DNA of 64,000 bases, from NCBI RefSeq assembly GCF_001661265.1, contig NW_017567002.1, positions 124,001 to 188,000 of the forward strand, in the 5' to 3' direction. Shown here piece after piece: positions 51,873-62,626 of this stretch. The stretch is from Saitoella complicata NRRL Y-17804. Its lineage: Eukaryota > Ascomycota > Saitoellomycetes > Saitoellales > Saitoellaceae. The notes beneath the pieces are model-generated. The model did not search any database. It was not told where the DNA came from and worked only from the letters and a program-made list of their open reading frames with translations. The stretch's first letter is position 1, and each line of letters opens with the position of its first letter. The position numbers and the translations under genes were made by a program.

Positions 51873-54340
51873 ATGGACATTGATGTGGAAGATGCCCAGG
51901 AGTATCAGAAGCACCCAGTAGGGACTGTCATTGATATCTCCACTGCATTCAAGGAGACCGCGACAATTAACCCCGACGCGGTGATGTTCGGGTCTCCATA
52001 TGTGGAGCAGCCGCTTTCAGCTGTAATCCCAGCTGTGCTATCTACCACAAGCTTGGCGCACATGAAGCAGTCGATGCTGATAGAGGAGGATGTCGAGGAT
52101 GAGCTGCTAGCCCCCGAGCACAACCCTCTGCCAGTCTCGAGTTTGAGAACCGGAATGTGCTATGATGTCCGGATGCAGTATCATGACGATATTCATGATA
52201 GCACTGCTTCGGATCGGCATCCGGAGGATCCACTGCGTATATACCGAATATACAAGGAGCTGTGTAATGCCGGGTTTGTGGAAGAGTATGAAGGATCGAA
52301 GTCAAGGACGAAAGAGGAGTTAATGAAGCGTATCCGGGCACGAGAAGCTACCAGAGAAGAGATTCTCTTGTGTCATTCCTCGGAGCACTGGGACAGGATC
52401 CAGAGGACAGCGAGTAAGTACACTCCCTCCGTGACGATTGCGCCTCTTGCTGAACGTAATATTCTAGCCATGAGCAAACAAGAGCTGCGAGACCTGACGC
52501 ACGAGACGGATTCAGTGTACTTTAACAGAGAATCAGCCTTCTGCGCACGACTATCCTGCGGAGGTGCGATTGAGACCGCTGCAGCAGTTGTGGAGGGCAA
52601 AGTGAAGAACGCCATTGCCATCGTACGACCACCGGGTCACCATGCTGAACCTGATGAGGCACGTGGGTTCTCCCTATTCAACAATGCTGCTATCACGGCG
52701 CGGGTGATGCAGAAGAGGTATCCGGGCTCTCAACGGATATTGATCTTGGACTGGTAATTCAGTAACTGCTGCACCTGGCGAACGGCTGCTAACACCGTAT
52801 GAAAGGGACGTTCATCATGGCAATGGCACCCAACGTATCTTCTACGAAGACCCCAGCGTGCTCTACATCTCTCTGCACAGATACGAAGACGGCAACTTTT
52901 ACCCCGACCTAGCAAAAGACAAAAACGGATTTGCCAACCACAAATCATGTGGTGCAGGCAGTGGTCTCGGAAAGTATGCTTTCCCATCCTCCTCCTCCTT
53001 TCACACGATCGTTAACACTGCCTAGAAACGTCAACATTCCTTGGCCATGTGCAGGTATGGGCGACGGAGAGTACATCTACGCATTCCAAAAGGCAGTTAT
53101 GCCAATCGCGTACGAATTCGCTCCCGATCTTGTGATTGTGTCGGCTGGGTTCGATGCTGCCGCTGGTGATCAACTGGGAGAGTGTTTCGTGACGCCTGCG
53201 GCGTATGGGCATATGACGCATATGCTGATGAGTCTGGCGAACGGGAAAGTTGTCCTTCTGCTGGAGGGAGGGTATAATTTGGATTCTATCTCTCGATCGG
53301 CATTGGCGTGCACGAAGGTGCTGATGGGTGAGCCTCCGGATGAGCTGCATAGTATCTATGCGAATGAAGCCGCGGTGGATACAGTTCATAAAGTGGTTCA
53401 GGAGCAGTCTAAGTACTGGAAGTGTATGAACCCGACGCTGCTAGAGTCAGACGGCGATGATCCGACAGTTGCGCGATTACACGACGTTATCCGCAGCTAC
53501 CAGACTAAGCAGTTGTTCGAGAAGTGGGGTATGGTCAAACTGCCCATCTACAGCAACAAAGTATCACCGACATATCGAGAGCAAGCAGTATGCACACCCA
53601 ATATGTGGACGGCGGAAACACTCATCTTCATGATCCACAGCGCTCCGGATGTTTGGTTAAGCGCTGGTGCACTCTCGAGCGCCGCCGAACTTCATCAGTC
53701 TTACCTTCTGGATTCAGGGAGTATGTATATCGACTGGGCTGTATCAAATGGACATGCGTTTGTTGATGTGAACGTACCGGCGATGATCTCAGGTCCAGAG
53801 AACGAGGGTTACAACATACGACAAGCGACGAAGGACCTTTGTCTGTACTTATGGGACAACTACCTAGAACTCGCCGACGCGAAAGATATTATCTTCATTG
53901 GTGTTGGTGAGGGATACCCTGGTATCGTTCATCTCCTCCAGAATCGGTCGTGTATGTCACGAGTCAAGGGCATGATCAACTTTGTTCCGATGAACATGCC
54001 GTTGAAGGCTTGGGTGCACGATTTGGATAAGGATTGGTATTACCTAAAATCTATTGTGTACACTGCCGTGGATCATCCGGCGTGGAAGACGGGGAAGAAG
54101 ATCAGGAGAATGTACGGAAGAGCTACGAAAGGAGGTAAGTTTCACATACTCTCTCTACTCGTGGTGAATGAAAGCTAACAAAGCGCGGACACAGTGTCGA
54201 ACGAGATGAACAAGTTGCTATCAGAGAACTACGCACAAGCAACGGCCTTCATCGGAGCCATTCTCAACAAGGCAGCCGCGGCGCGGCGGGGGCAAGCAAC
54301 CATTGATACCAGTATGTCGGCGGAATCTATGGCGGAGTAA
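51873..54340 (+). CDS. clr3: Class II histone deacetylase, Hda1/Clr3 type
   Basis: Five exons (51873-52413, 52468-52753, 52806-52973, 53026-54134 and 54195-54340) give 749 residues. The deacetylase domain begins near residue 90 ([18 protein letters not shown]). Active-site motifs are [20 protein letters not shown], the zinc ligands of [12 protein letters not shown], and [30 protein letters not shown] ends it. Residues about 460-700 form the Arb2-like domain typical of this class. The first intron (54 nt) is stop-free and in frame. Clr3 works in the SHREC complex to deacetylate H3K14 and silence heterochromatin; Hda1 does so at genes in budding yeast. A TATA element (CTATATAAAC) lies at 51801-51810. 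Confidence 0.95.
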
Positions 54341-54856
54341 TCGATCTTTGGAAGGAGTATGTAGGACGTTTAGATGATGAAGCATTTATAGCGCTGTGCG
54401 CGGACAGGATAGCATCGACATCGTTCAAGACCCCGAGACATTTGCCGTCGTGTTCCGAGGTACACTGTAGATGCATCGCGAGACGAACCGATCTGATCAT
54501 AATAAGCGAACGTGTACCGACGCATTCAAGGATCGAACACATCTCCTTTCGTTTCGATCTCACCTTAGCCATCCATCTCGGCGAAGTCATACAGGCCGCG
54601 GTATGCAAGAGCTCATCTCACGACCACGGCAACGCGGATGAGGCAGAACAGAACGCTACCCAGTCTATCGCAATATGGAACAGACTTTCCACACTTAACT
54701 TCCAGAACTCTTTCGCCATCAGATTTCGGACAAACCAGATTATCGATATTCTGACAGACAGCATACGTGCCGTGCCTGCCAGGCGAATCGCTCCACAGCT
54801 TTAGCTCACTTTTCTGCTGACCGCACAGCAACCAGCAAAAGTGACAATCACACATA
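54341..54856. other. Intergenic, deacetylase 3' flank and COX5 promoter
   Basis: 516 bp; short frames on both strands (for instance 54327-54608 minus) show no domain. No gene recognised. Confidence 0.4.
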
Positions 54857-55742
54857 ATGCTTCGCTCCTCCCTCGCCCGCAGCGTCCGTGCTACTCCGCT
54901 TCGCAACGCCGTTGGTGTTCGCTCCGTTCACGCCGTCTCCACTCCTTCCCTCATCGACCTCGACAAGAGATGGGAGTCTATGGCCCGCGAGGAGCAGAAG
55001 GATTTGATGGACCAATTGGCTGAGAGGCAGAAGGGTCCCTGGACTGAGCTTACCTTGGCTGAGAAGAAGGCTGGTATGTGGCATTCTTTTTTTGTGGATG
55101 AGAGCTTTGGAGTAGGGATCAATGCGTGATATGTGCGTGAAGCGTGATCGGGAATGAGTCTCTAAGCAGCATCAGAGGCAACAGCATACATGCACGGATC
55201 AGTCAAGTTTCGATCACCATTGTCGATTAGCGAAACACGGCCTGCTCGCCAGGGACTCATTCCACGATCTACGGTCAACGCCTTGCACCGCACCGCACTG
55301 AACTCCAGAGCTCGCAGAGTCCACCGCATCACAAGTACTAACAACACCTCTTTATAGCTTACTACATCGCATTCGGTCCCTACGGTCCCCGTGCCCCCCT
55401 CCACCCCCCCAAATTCCACCTCAAGGTCTTCATGGGTGTCTTGGGAGGTTTGGCCGCTTCCATCACCCTCTTCCTCGGCATCCGTTCTTTCGGTATGTTT
55501 CATCTCTTTGTGCCATAGGTTTGGGTTGATTACTGACTTTTGTTTGTAGCTGCTGGACCCCCTCACACCATGACCAAGGAGTGGCAGGAGGCGACGAACG
55601 AGTACCTCAAGGAGCAGAAGTCGGATCCGTATGTTGCCACACGAGAAGGTATCTTGGTGGTCATTGCTAATGATGTGTTTGCAGTATCACCGGTATCTCT
55701 TCCGAGGGATACAAGGGCCCTGGACACGTCCAGTCCAAGTAG
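54857..55742 (+). CDS. COX5: Cytochrome c oxidase subunit V (COX5/COXIV family)
   Basis: Four exons (54857-55073, 55358-55492, 55550-55628 and 55685-55742) give 162 residues. The first 25 residues are a mitochondrial targeting peptide (MLRSSLARSVRATPLRNAVG). Landmarks are LIDLDKRWESMAREEQKDLM, RQKGPWTELTLAEKKA, AYYIAFGPYGPRAPLHPPK, a transmembrane helix FMGVLGGLAASITLFLGIRS, and EWQEATNEYLKEQKSDPITG. It is the nuclear-encoded COXIV-type subunit that binds next to Cox1. The first intron is 284 nt, unusually long for the window. Oxygen-dependent isoforms exist in yeast; only one copy is seen here. Confidence 0.93.
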
Positions 55743-55996
55743 ATGGTTGGCGTTGTACGAAATAACAAATAATAAACTATGCTGATTTTTCCGACACCCC
55801 TATCAAAACACACACTGCCCTCTTCGTACTCAGCTTCCTCCTCTCGAAAACCGCTCGAGGAGGCTATTCACCGTCTCGTATCCTCATTACCCACGCAGGT
55901 ACCTCCGCGGCTCCGCATTCGGTAAGTGCCCACTGAACAGCTCTGCTTGCACTGAACACCTTCTAAGTTCTTCTCCCAAACATTTGATTCGTATGA

Positions 55997-57196
55997 ATGA
56001 CCAAAGGCCAACAGCATGAAAGGCCTCCGCCACTCCCGGTCACCAACCCGGCGGATGCCCAGTTGCCGTCACAGCGCAATACAGCGGCGATCGGCACGTC
56101 CACCGCCGTCACACGAACCATAATCCAACAGGGCTTCGCATTTTATTTTCGGGTGCCTGTCAAGCTATTCAGACCAACGAGGATTGATTACATGGCCTTA
56201 CCTCGGGCATTGGGGCCCGCTGCGAAAGAGGGTGCACCGTGGTCATGGCGGACGTCGACACTTGGACTCTTGTTCAACGCATGTCGGAAACACGGACTAC
56301 GGTTCATTCCTGACAACGTTCTCCCACCGCTCTTGGCGAATTCTGCTGTTGGCGTGGTGTTATATACCACATATATCACCGCCTTGCCGCTCTACCACCC
56401 TCCATCATACCACCACCCGAACCGAACATGGCCCCCACCACCATTCGAGTCCGTGTTTTGGGCTGGAGCATCGGCGGGTGCGGCACAAGCGATTATCGCG
56501 CAACCGCTCGATGCACTCCAGGTTAGGTTCAAGATGAATGATATGCTAGAGGGGAAGTTCCGGAGTATGTGGGATTACTCCCGTACCACGCTCCGCGAAG
56601 TCGGGGTACGGAGTATCTTGGGTGGATTCATGTTGTCGCTTACGAAGGACGCATTGGGGTACGGATTGTTTTTCGCGACATTTGAATTCGTCAAACAACA
56701 AGGCTACTACTCCTTCCTTCGTCTCATTTACGGGAAGCCACATGAGCCGATCCAGCACGAGGACGTAAAACACAGGCATATGCACAACACACACCCACCA
56801 CACTTCATCGTTCCCCCGCTCTTCGTCGTACTCGCCGGTGCGGCCGCGTCCGTGGCGCATCAAGCAATCTCCTACCCCCTCACAAAAGTCCAAGATATCC
56901 ACTGGTCCCGCCTCGAAACCCTCGACTACAAGCTCCGTCTCGAAGGCTCAAACCCGATGCTAGCTTACCTTCACTCCTACCGCGATACATTCCGGCAGTG
57001 CAACATGAGTGCCGCGAACTATGGGGGGTGGTGGAGGTGGCTTTATAGAGGTTTTGCGGGGACGGCGGTGAGGAGTGTGCCGAGTACGAGTGCGGGGTTG
57101 GTTGTGTTTGAGGCTTTTAGGAGAAAGTATGGGGGGCCGAGTGTCTTTGGGGGGGATGTGCTGGTTGAAGAGGAGGGGTGGGAGGTTATATTGTGA
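55997..57196 (+). CDS. Mitochondrial carrier-family protein, divergent
   Basis: An intronless 399-residue protein. The carrier fold is visible in repeats: AGASAGAAQAIIAQPLDALQ (P-x-D-x-x-x matrix-gate motif), LGGFMLSLTKDALGYGLFFA, AGAAASVAHQAISYPLTKVQ and LYRGFAGTAVRSVPSTSAGL. The first repeat is weak and the N-terminal 60 residues have no similarity to the family, so it is a divergent member. It has no clear nucleotide- or carboxylate-carrier contact triplet that I can read with certainty. Mitochondrial membrane location is expected; substrate unknown. Confidence 0.82.
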   Translation: MTKGQQHERPPPLPVTNPADAQLPSQRNTAAIGTSTAVTRTIIQQGFAFYFRVPVKLFRPTRIDYMALPRALGPAAKEGAPWSWRTSTLGLLFNACRKHGLRFIPDNVLPPLLANSAVGVVLYTTYITALPLYHPPSYHHPNRTWPPPPFESVFWAGASAGAAQAIIAQPLDALQVRFKMNDMLEGKFRSMWDYSRTTLREVGVRSILGGFMLSLTKDALGYGLFFATFEFVKQQGYYSFLRLIYGKPHEPIQHEDVKHRHMHNTHPPHFIVPPLFVVLAGAAASVAHQAISYPLTKVQDIHWSRLETLDYKLRLEGSNPMLAYLHSYRDTFRQCNMSAANYGGWWRWLYRGFAGTAVRSVPSTSAGLVVFEAFRRKYGGPSVFGGDVLVEEEGWEVIL

Positions 57197-57637
57197 GGGA
57201 ATTGTGAGGGATCTACACCTACGGGATTAAAGGTAGACAAAGATGAGGTCCTAGTATGTTATGGATATTAGCCGGATAGCGGATATACTAGGCAGATCGA
57301 ACAGAAGACTCAGAATAAGAATTTTATACCTGTAGCTATGTCGGTTCATTGCACCCCCCAGCAGCAGCGCCAACCATAACTGCTTTCTTGTCTTGCCCCG
57401 GCGCTGACAGCTCTGCACCACATGCAGAAGGGTGACGTGGAGAACGGTCGACCATGATGGCGGGCAGCAGTCCACAAAGGGACCACAGTCAGCGAACAAT
57501 CGACGGAAAAAGGGGAGGGTTAATAGCAAGATCGAGGACGAAGCAGTCAGTCTTTCAGCCCCGAAAATCGTGGTCATCGATGTGATACGCCAACAGGTGT
57601 GCCTTGATAGGACTTACGTCCAATGCCCTATCATGTT
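57197..57637. other. Intergenic between convergent carrier and SWIM genes
   Basis: 441 bp; no gene or repeat recognised. Confidence 0.4.
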
Positions 57638-58318
57638 TCATTTTGCGGCCCAATCAGCCAACTCCTCCTTCGTCGCCCCACCAACCTCCTTCATCTTCTC
57701 CAACAACACCCCACCACACTCCGCCAGAACACACGCAAGTAAGTGCTTACACAATGGTGGTGACTTCGCCAGCGTCATCCCACCCCATACCCATGGTGTT
57801 TCCAGAGATAATGATGGAGGGGCGTTAAGAGTGTCGGAGGTACCGGCGAATGCGGAGAAGGTGTAGGAGGGGCAGGTACAGTGCCATGCCGTAAGACGGA
57901 CTTCGTATGATATGTTCTCGGAGGAGTAACGTGACGAAGCCCCAGAGGAGGTCTTGACGTAGTAGATGCTTGGCATTACTTGCTCTTCTGACGACGCATC
58001 ATCCATTGCAAGGTGTGGATTCGCACGCTCCTTCGCCTTGTATTTCGTGAGGAGGCCTTTGTCGAGGAGACCGAGAGCTGGCAATAGGAGCTGTGGGTAG
58101 AGCTTTTGTAGGGTGATGAATTGCGATTTGCATCTTTGAAGGATGTCGTCGCGGGCAGCGTTTTGGTGACGTGCGAAGGTGGTGGAGTACTCGTCCGTTT
58201 CTGGCTGTTCTACTGAGCCAACGGAGGAAAGAGCATGGATGTCATTGATGAGGTGATAGAGAGCGTCACAAACAGACGGTAATGAAGGGTCCTGTTCGCC
58301 CATCTCGCAATCCTCCAT
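57638..58318 (-). CDS. sws1: SWIM zinc-finger protein Sws1, Shu complex
   Basis: An intronless 226-residue protein. The N-terminal half is helical (VCDALYHLINDIHALSSV). The SWIM motif is C-x-C-xn-C-x-H: the first pair in AWHCTCPSYTFSAFA and the second in PPLCKHLLACVLAE, with about 40 residues between. That layout and size match Sws1 of fission yeast and Shu2 of budding yeast, which with Rad51 paralogues stabilises Rad51 filaments during homologous recombination. No Rad51 paralogue lies in the window. The gene is head-to-head with the GINS gene, only 142 bp from its start. Confidence 0.88.
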   Translation of the reverse strand: MEDCEMGEQDPSLPSVCDALYHLINDIHALSSVGSVEQPETDEYSTTFARHQNAARDDILQRCKSQFITLQKLYPQLLLPALGLLDKGLLTKYKAKERANPHLAMDDASSEEQVMPSIYYVKTSSGASSRYSSENISYEVRLTAWHCTCPSYTFSAFAGTSDTLNAPPSLSLETPWVWGGMTLAKSPPLCKHLLACVLAECGGVLLEKMKEVGGATKEELADWAAK

Positions 58319-58460
58319 TTTGTTTTCGTGGGTTCAGCTGCTGCAGTATATATACGGCATTGTCTCAGCACCTGCCCTGCATCTCCCGTACACGCTCGTC
58401 CCCGAACGCGTCTCTCACCACCATACACTTCCTCGGCCATTTCACCCTTCTCATACGATC

Positions 58461-59121
58461 ATGTCACTCCCCCCCTCCCTCCAATCCACCCTTACCCCCG
58501 CAGAAATCTCTTTTATCGCAGAACAAACCTCCACAATCCAGATCATCCCCCGCGCTCGCCTCTCCCCCCTCGAGCTCATCTCCACAACCACCCCAGACCT
58601 CCGACCACCGCAAAGGGCGAAGGTACCGCTCTGGCTGGGGTTGTTGCTAAAGAAACAGCGGAGGGCGAGTTTGGTGTGTCCGGCGTGGTTGAGTGTGGAG
58701 AGGTTGGAGGTGTTGTTGGAGAAGGAGGTTGTGGCGGAGAGTCCGTTCTCCGAATTACCATTCAGATGGCTAGAGATTGCGCAGGCAATATTGGATGTGT
58801 ACGCTCACTCTACACCCCTCCTTTTTCGAGCGCAAGGCTAACGTGTAGGGTGGCAGAGCATCCGACGACCTCCAACAACCAGACCGAATCCGCCGCCTAA
58901 TACAAGACCTCCGCGAAGCACGACAAGGCAAAGCACGAGAAGGTCTAACCGCACTTAACGAGTCCTCACTACAAATGGATAACCTGGGCTTGATGGAGAT
59001 TAATGAGATAAGACCGTTCTTTGCCAAAGCGATGGATCAGATTAGACGGATCGCGGCTGGAAGGGATGATGAGGAGGATGAGGAGGAAGAAGACGAAGGA
59101 GACATGGACATCGACGCATGA
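58461..59121 (+). CDS. PSF2: DNA replication GINS complex subunit Psf2
   Basis: Two exons (58461-58798 and 58857-59121) give 200 residues. The start shows MSLPPSLQSTLTPAEISFIA, then IIPRARLSPLELIS, KVPLWLGLLLKKQRRASLV, CPAWLSVERLEVLLE, ELPFRWLEIAQAILDVASDD, RIRRLIQDLREARQGKA and LMEINEIRPFFAKAMDQIRR, all aligned with Psf2. GINS joins Cdc45 and Mcm2-7 in the replicative helicase. The acceptor used (TGGCAG at 58856) joins LDV to ASDD in frame; a nearer AG at 58848 would not. An acidic tail of Asp/Glu ends the protein. Confidence 0.95.
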
Positions 59122-59247
59122 TCATTATACAAGACTCAGTTTCTTTATTGGGATCGGATAAGGGAAAAGGATACCATTTGCATGGCAGGAGTAGGAACAG
59201 ATACCCAATTCATTCAAAATCTAATCATACCACACCTACTTTTGAAC

Positions 59248-62200
59248 CTACTTCCTCCGCTTCACCGGCCTCTCATCTTCATCCTCCCTCCCACCCCTCC
59301 TCTTCTCATCATCATCCCTCTTCGCCTTCCTCTCCAACTCATCCCAATCCTCCCCACTCTCCTCATCCTCACTCATCTCACTCCCCTCATCCTCACTCGC
59401 ATCCTCATCATAATCACTCTCCACCTCACTCTCATCCTCCTCCTCCTCCCCTTCACTACCCTCAAACTCACTTTCCGCATCTTCGTCATCAGATTGCTCC
59501 GCATCCGACTCGAGCTGGAGGAACGACCATCCTCCATCCTCGAAGAATTGTTTAGGATCGTCGTTGACGGTTTTCATGATTGTGGACCAGTTGAGGTTGA
59601 GTGGACCTTCGGAAAACGCGATATCGACGGAATCGAGCCATTCTTTGACGTTGTCGAGTTGGGAGACGGGGATGGTGTTGATGTGGACCGGGGCGCGGTG
59701 GAAGTCTTTGAAGACGAGGACCATGTCGAAGTTTTTCAGCCCAAACTGGACACGCTCCAAATGCGCAATCTCAATATCCTCCAACGTAACAACCAAGAAT
59801 GGGGGATCACTGAGGTGAACCAAACATTCCGTCGTGGGCTGCAAGAGGACCGCAGACCGGGATGGCACACCCTGGAACCCAAGTTCACGGAACGGAATAT
59901 CAACATCAACTCTCCCATCACTTGACTCGGCAATCTTCTCCGCAAAACCCCTAAACTCCTTATTCAACTGCGCCCTCCTCCTCCTCTCCTCCTGCTCCGC
60001 CTCGAGCTCATCCTCATCCCCATACCTATACTTCCTCTTCCGATTCCCCGTCTCATCAAACTGCACATCAGACGCTTCCCGATAAAACTGAACGTCCTTC
60101 TGCTTCTTTTTCCCGATGATGATGGGGTTCTTGAGATGGACGTGGATGATGACGATGAGTTCGTTGTCGCAGGGTTGGAAGAAGAGGTGTTTGATGTTGG
60201 TGAAGAGGATGTCGATGCGGTGGTCGGAGCGGAGGGGGGATTGGTATCGGATACCGTTTTGGTGGATTTCGATTTCGCCGGGGACGCGTTTGCCCTCTAA
60301 TCCTGGGCGGACAAATACGTCTCCGAGACGGAGGGGACGGCGGTTGCGGACTTCGATGAGGGAGGCTTGCTCGACGACGTCGGCCATCTCCTTTCGTTCG
60401 GCTTCCTTCTTGGTGATTTCCTTCTTCATGTCCTGGATATCCTTGAAGATCTCGGCCATGTGCGTAGTATCCTTACTACGGAAAGTCATGGAACGAACGA
60501 ATTGAGCATTAGGGTCGTCGAAAGGGGTACCGTCATCCTTCTTTCCAACACCCTGTCCAGGACTGACAAAGTTGAGACGCAAGTACACGAAATCACCCTC
60601 ATCGTTCTTAGAGACATTCTTCAACGTGTTAATATGGAAGGGCACAGGACGACCGTAGATGGGCAAAATGATAGAGTGGTTCCTGCGGTCCACAACGATT
60701 TGAAGCTTCTTGACGGAAGGAGGCATCTGCCTGTCGCCCTTGTACGAGTCGAACTTCTTCGCCACGGCCTTCTGTTGCCCATTGCCCTGCTCCTTACCCT
60801 CAGCGAAACGCTCAATACCCTCCTGCTGCTTCTTCTCCTGCAGCTCCTTCTGGTGAGACTTGCGCTTGACCTCAGAGTTGTCGTCGACAACACGGTTCTC
60901 TCCACGAGTCTTGGTGGACATGATCGCAGCGGCAGCGGCACGACGAGGCTTCTCAACCTCAGGCTTGACCTCCTCCTCAGAACCTTCGTCCTTGAAGTAG
61001 AAGGAAACGTCGCTCTGACTCTTGGGAGAGTCGGTAAGGACGACGGGCGCCTCAGTAGTGACGCGAACAGTGTCGATAAGCAACAAGCTGTACACCTTAC
61101 CCTTAGGATCCTTCGAGGCCTTGTTCTCCAAGTTCTCGAAACCGATGCTGAGGTTGAGGGTCATTCCATCCTTCAGAGTACGGTTGTTCTTGCCGTTGAG
61201 CAAAAGAGAAGTATCACGGAATTCGATACCAATACCACAACCGATGTTCTTGGGAAAGTGAGGCTCGAGCTCAGGAGCCTTGGACTTGATCAATCCCAAA
61301 GCCTTGTTGTAGACGTCCTTGATGACAGCGCCTTGCTTGATGCTCTCCAGGATCTTCTTCTGCAAGTTCAACAAGAAAGCGTAGTATTTCTCCTGCTTAT
61401 CATTAGGGTCGATGAGGTATGTTCGGCCGACGTTGGAGCAGTAAGACTTGTAACGGAGACCGAGAGAAGCCACGATGACACCACCATGGAGGTTCTTCTC
61501 GTCAGACTGCGCGGAAGGCTTCAAGCTGTAGTTCCCACCGGACTGAATGATAGGGGTGTAACACCACTCGAGCTGATCGCCGTCAAAGTCCGAAGCAACA
61601 TTAGCAAGTTTACCCTTCACGAACTTCTCGTTCTCAATCACCCGCTCCACTTGCTCGGCAAGCTTCATGTGGGACACCTTACGCTCCTCATCGATGATAG
61701 TAGACATCTCATCGACAAAGTACTTCGTCATGACCACCACACTGCTCTTAGACGCTGCACGGATAGCTTTCAATTCCTGCTCATCCTTGACAGCCACGAC
61801 ACTTGCCATACCAGCGGACACGTCAACCTCCTCGACGTCGAGGTCCTTGGGGTTGTACACCTTCTGCCACTCCGTGACGAACTTGCCCTGCAAGGTGTCC
61901 TTGGCGAAGATTCCGACCTTCTTGCCGATCTTGGGGATTTGTTCGACGATCTGCTTGAAGAGACCTTCGTTATGGGCATCGTCTTTTGTTCTTCTCAGAA
62001 CCTCCATGTTGACTTTGTCATTCGCCTTCTCGAGGCCATCGAGGAGCTTGGCCTTGCTGGCCGAGGTGAGGAAGGTGATTTTCTCGTCCTCCTTGGAGAA
62101 AAGCATGAGCATTGCCGGGAATTCATATCCCAACATCCATGTCTATAAGGCGAAGTCAGGACAGCGATCACGAGAAAGGCATAGCCGCACTTACGTGTAA

Positions 62201-62421
62201 TGAAGAGGACTTTTGGTATGGGTTCTCCTCGTTAGACGATCCCAACACAACTAGAAGGGAATTCGCTCCAGCGAAAGCATCGTCGTCGCCTCCCGAAGCC
62301 TGTTTGTACGCGTCAGCACTGTGACCGGTCTCCAAAGTGGTCAATCACAAACTTTCCAGGTCGCGAAAAGGTGCTTCGCCCTCCTATGAAAGGTCTTTGC
62401 ATCCAATTGAATGTCACCCAT
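59248..62421 (-). CDS. SPT16: FACT complex subunit Spt16
   Basis: Three exons (62353-62421, 62195-62299 and 59248-62142) give 1022 residues. The peptidase-like N-terminal domain has [20 protein letters not shown] and [20 protein letters not shown]; a middle region follows ([31 protein letters not shown]), then the histone-binding M-domain ([45 protein letters not shown]) and a very acidic tail ending ERPVKRRK. Spt16 with Pob3 moves H2A-H2B dimers during transcription and replication. The two small first exons were placed by frame: TWK joins ASGGDDD and LH joins [10 protein letters not shown] 593-codon frame on the opposite strand (60367-62148) is a shadow. Confidence 0.96.
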
Positions 62422-62626
62422 GGTTGGTAGGGTTGGGGGATGTTGGAGGAAGAAGCAACAGCCGTTGCGTGTGGAGTTTACGCGCCGCGCCGTAAAGTGT
62501 CGATTCAGTCATGCACGACGTTCCGTTCGAGGATTCGTTTGGCCCTGTAACGACGACAGACCTTTGCGGACTCCTCGAACGCATCGCCGCAAACCCGGAG
62601 ACCCGCACGGTCCTCATACCTTCACA

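Noticed and set aside
59118-59925. Frames rich in Ser/His/Pro and Leu/Ile on the plus strand
   Set aside because: They mirror the acidic tail of Spt16 (Glu/Asp codons read backwards) and are not proteins.
60367-62148. A 593-codon open frame on the plus strand
   Set aside because: It lies fully antisense to SPT16 and is rich in Leu/Val/Asp/Gly, the mirror of the biased SPT16 codons; no domain is seen.
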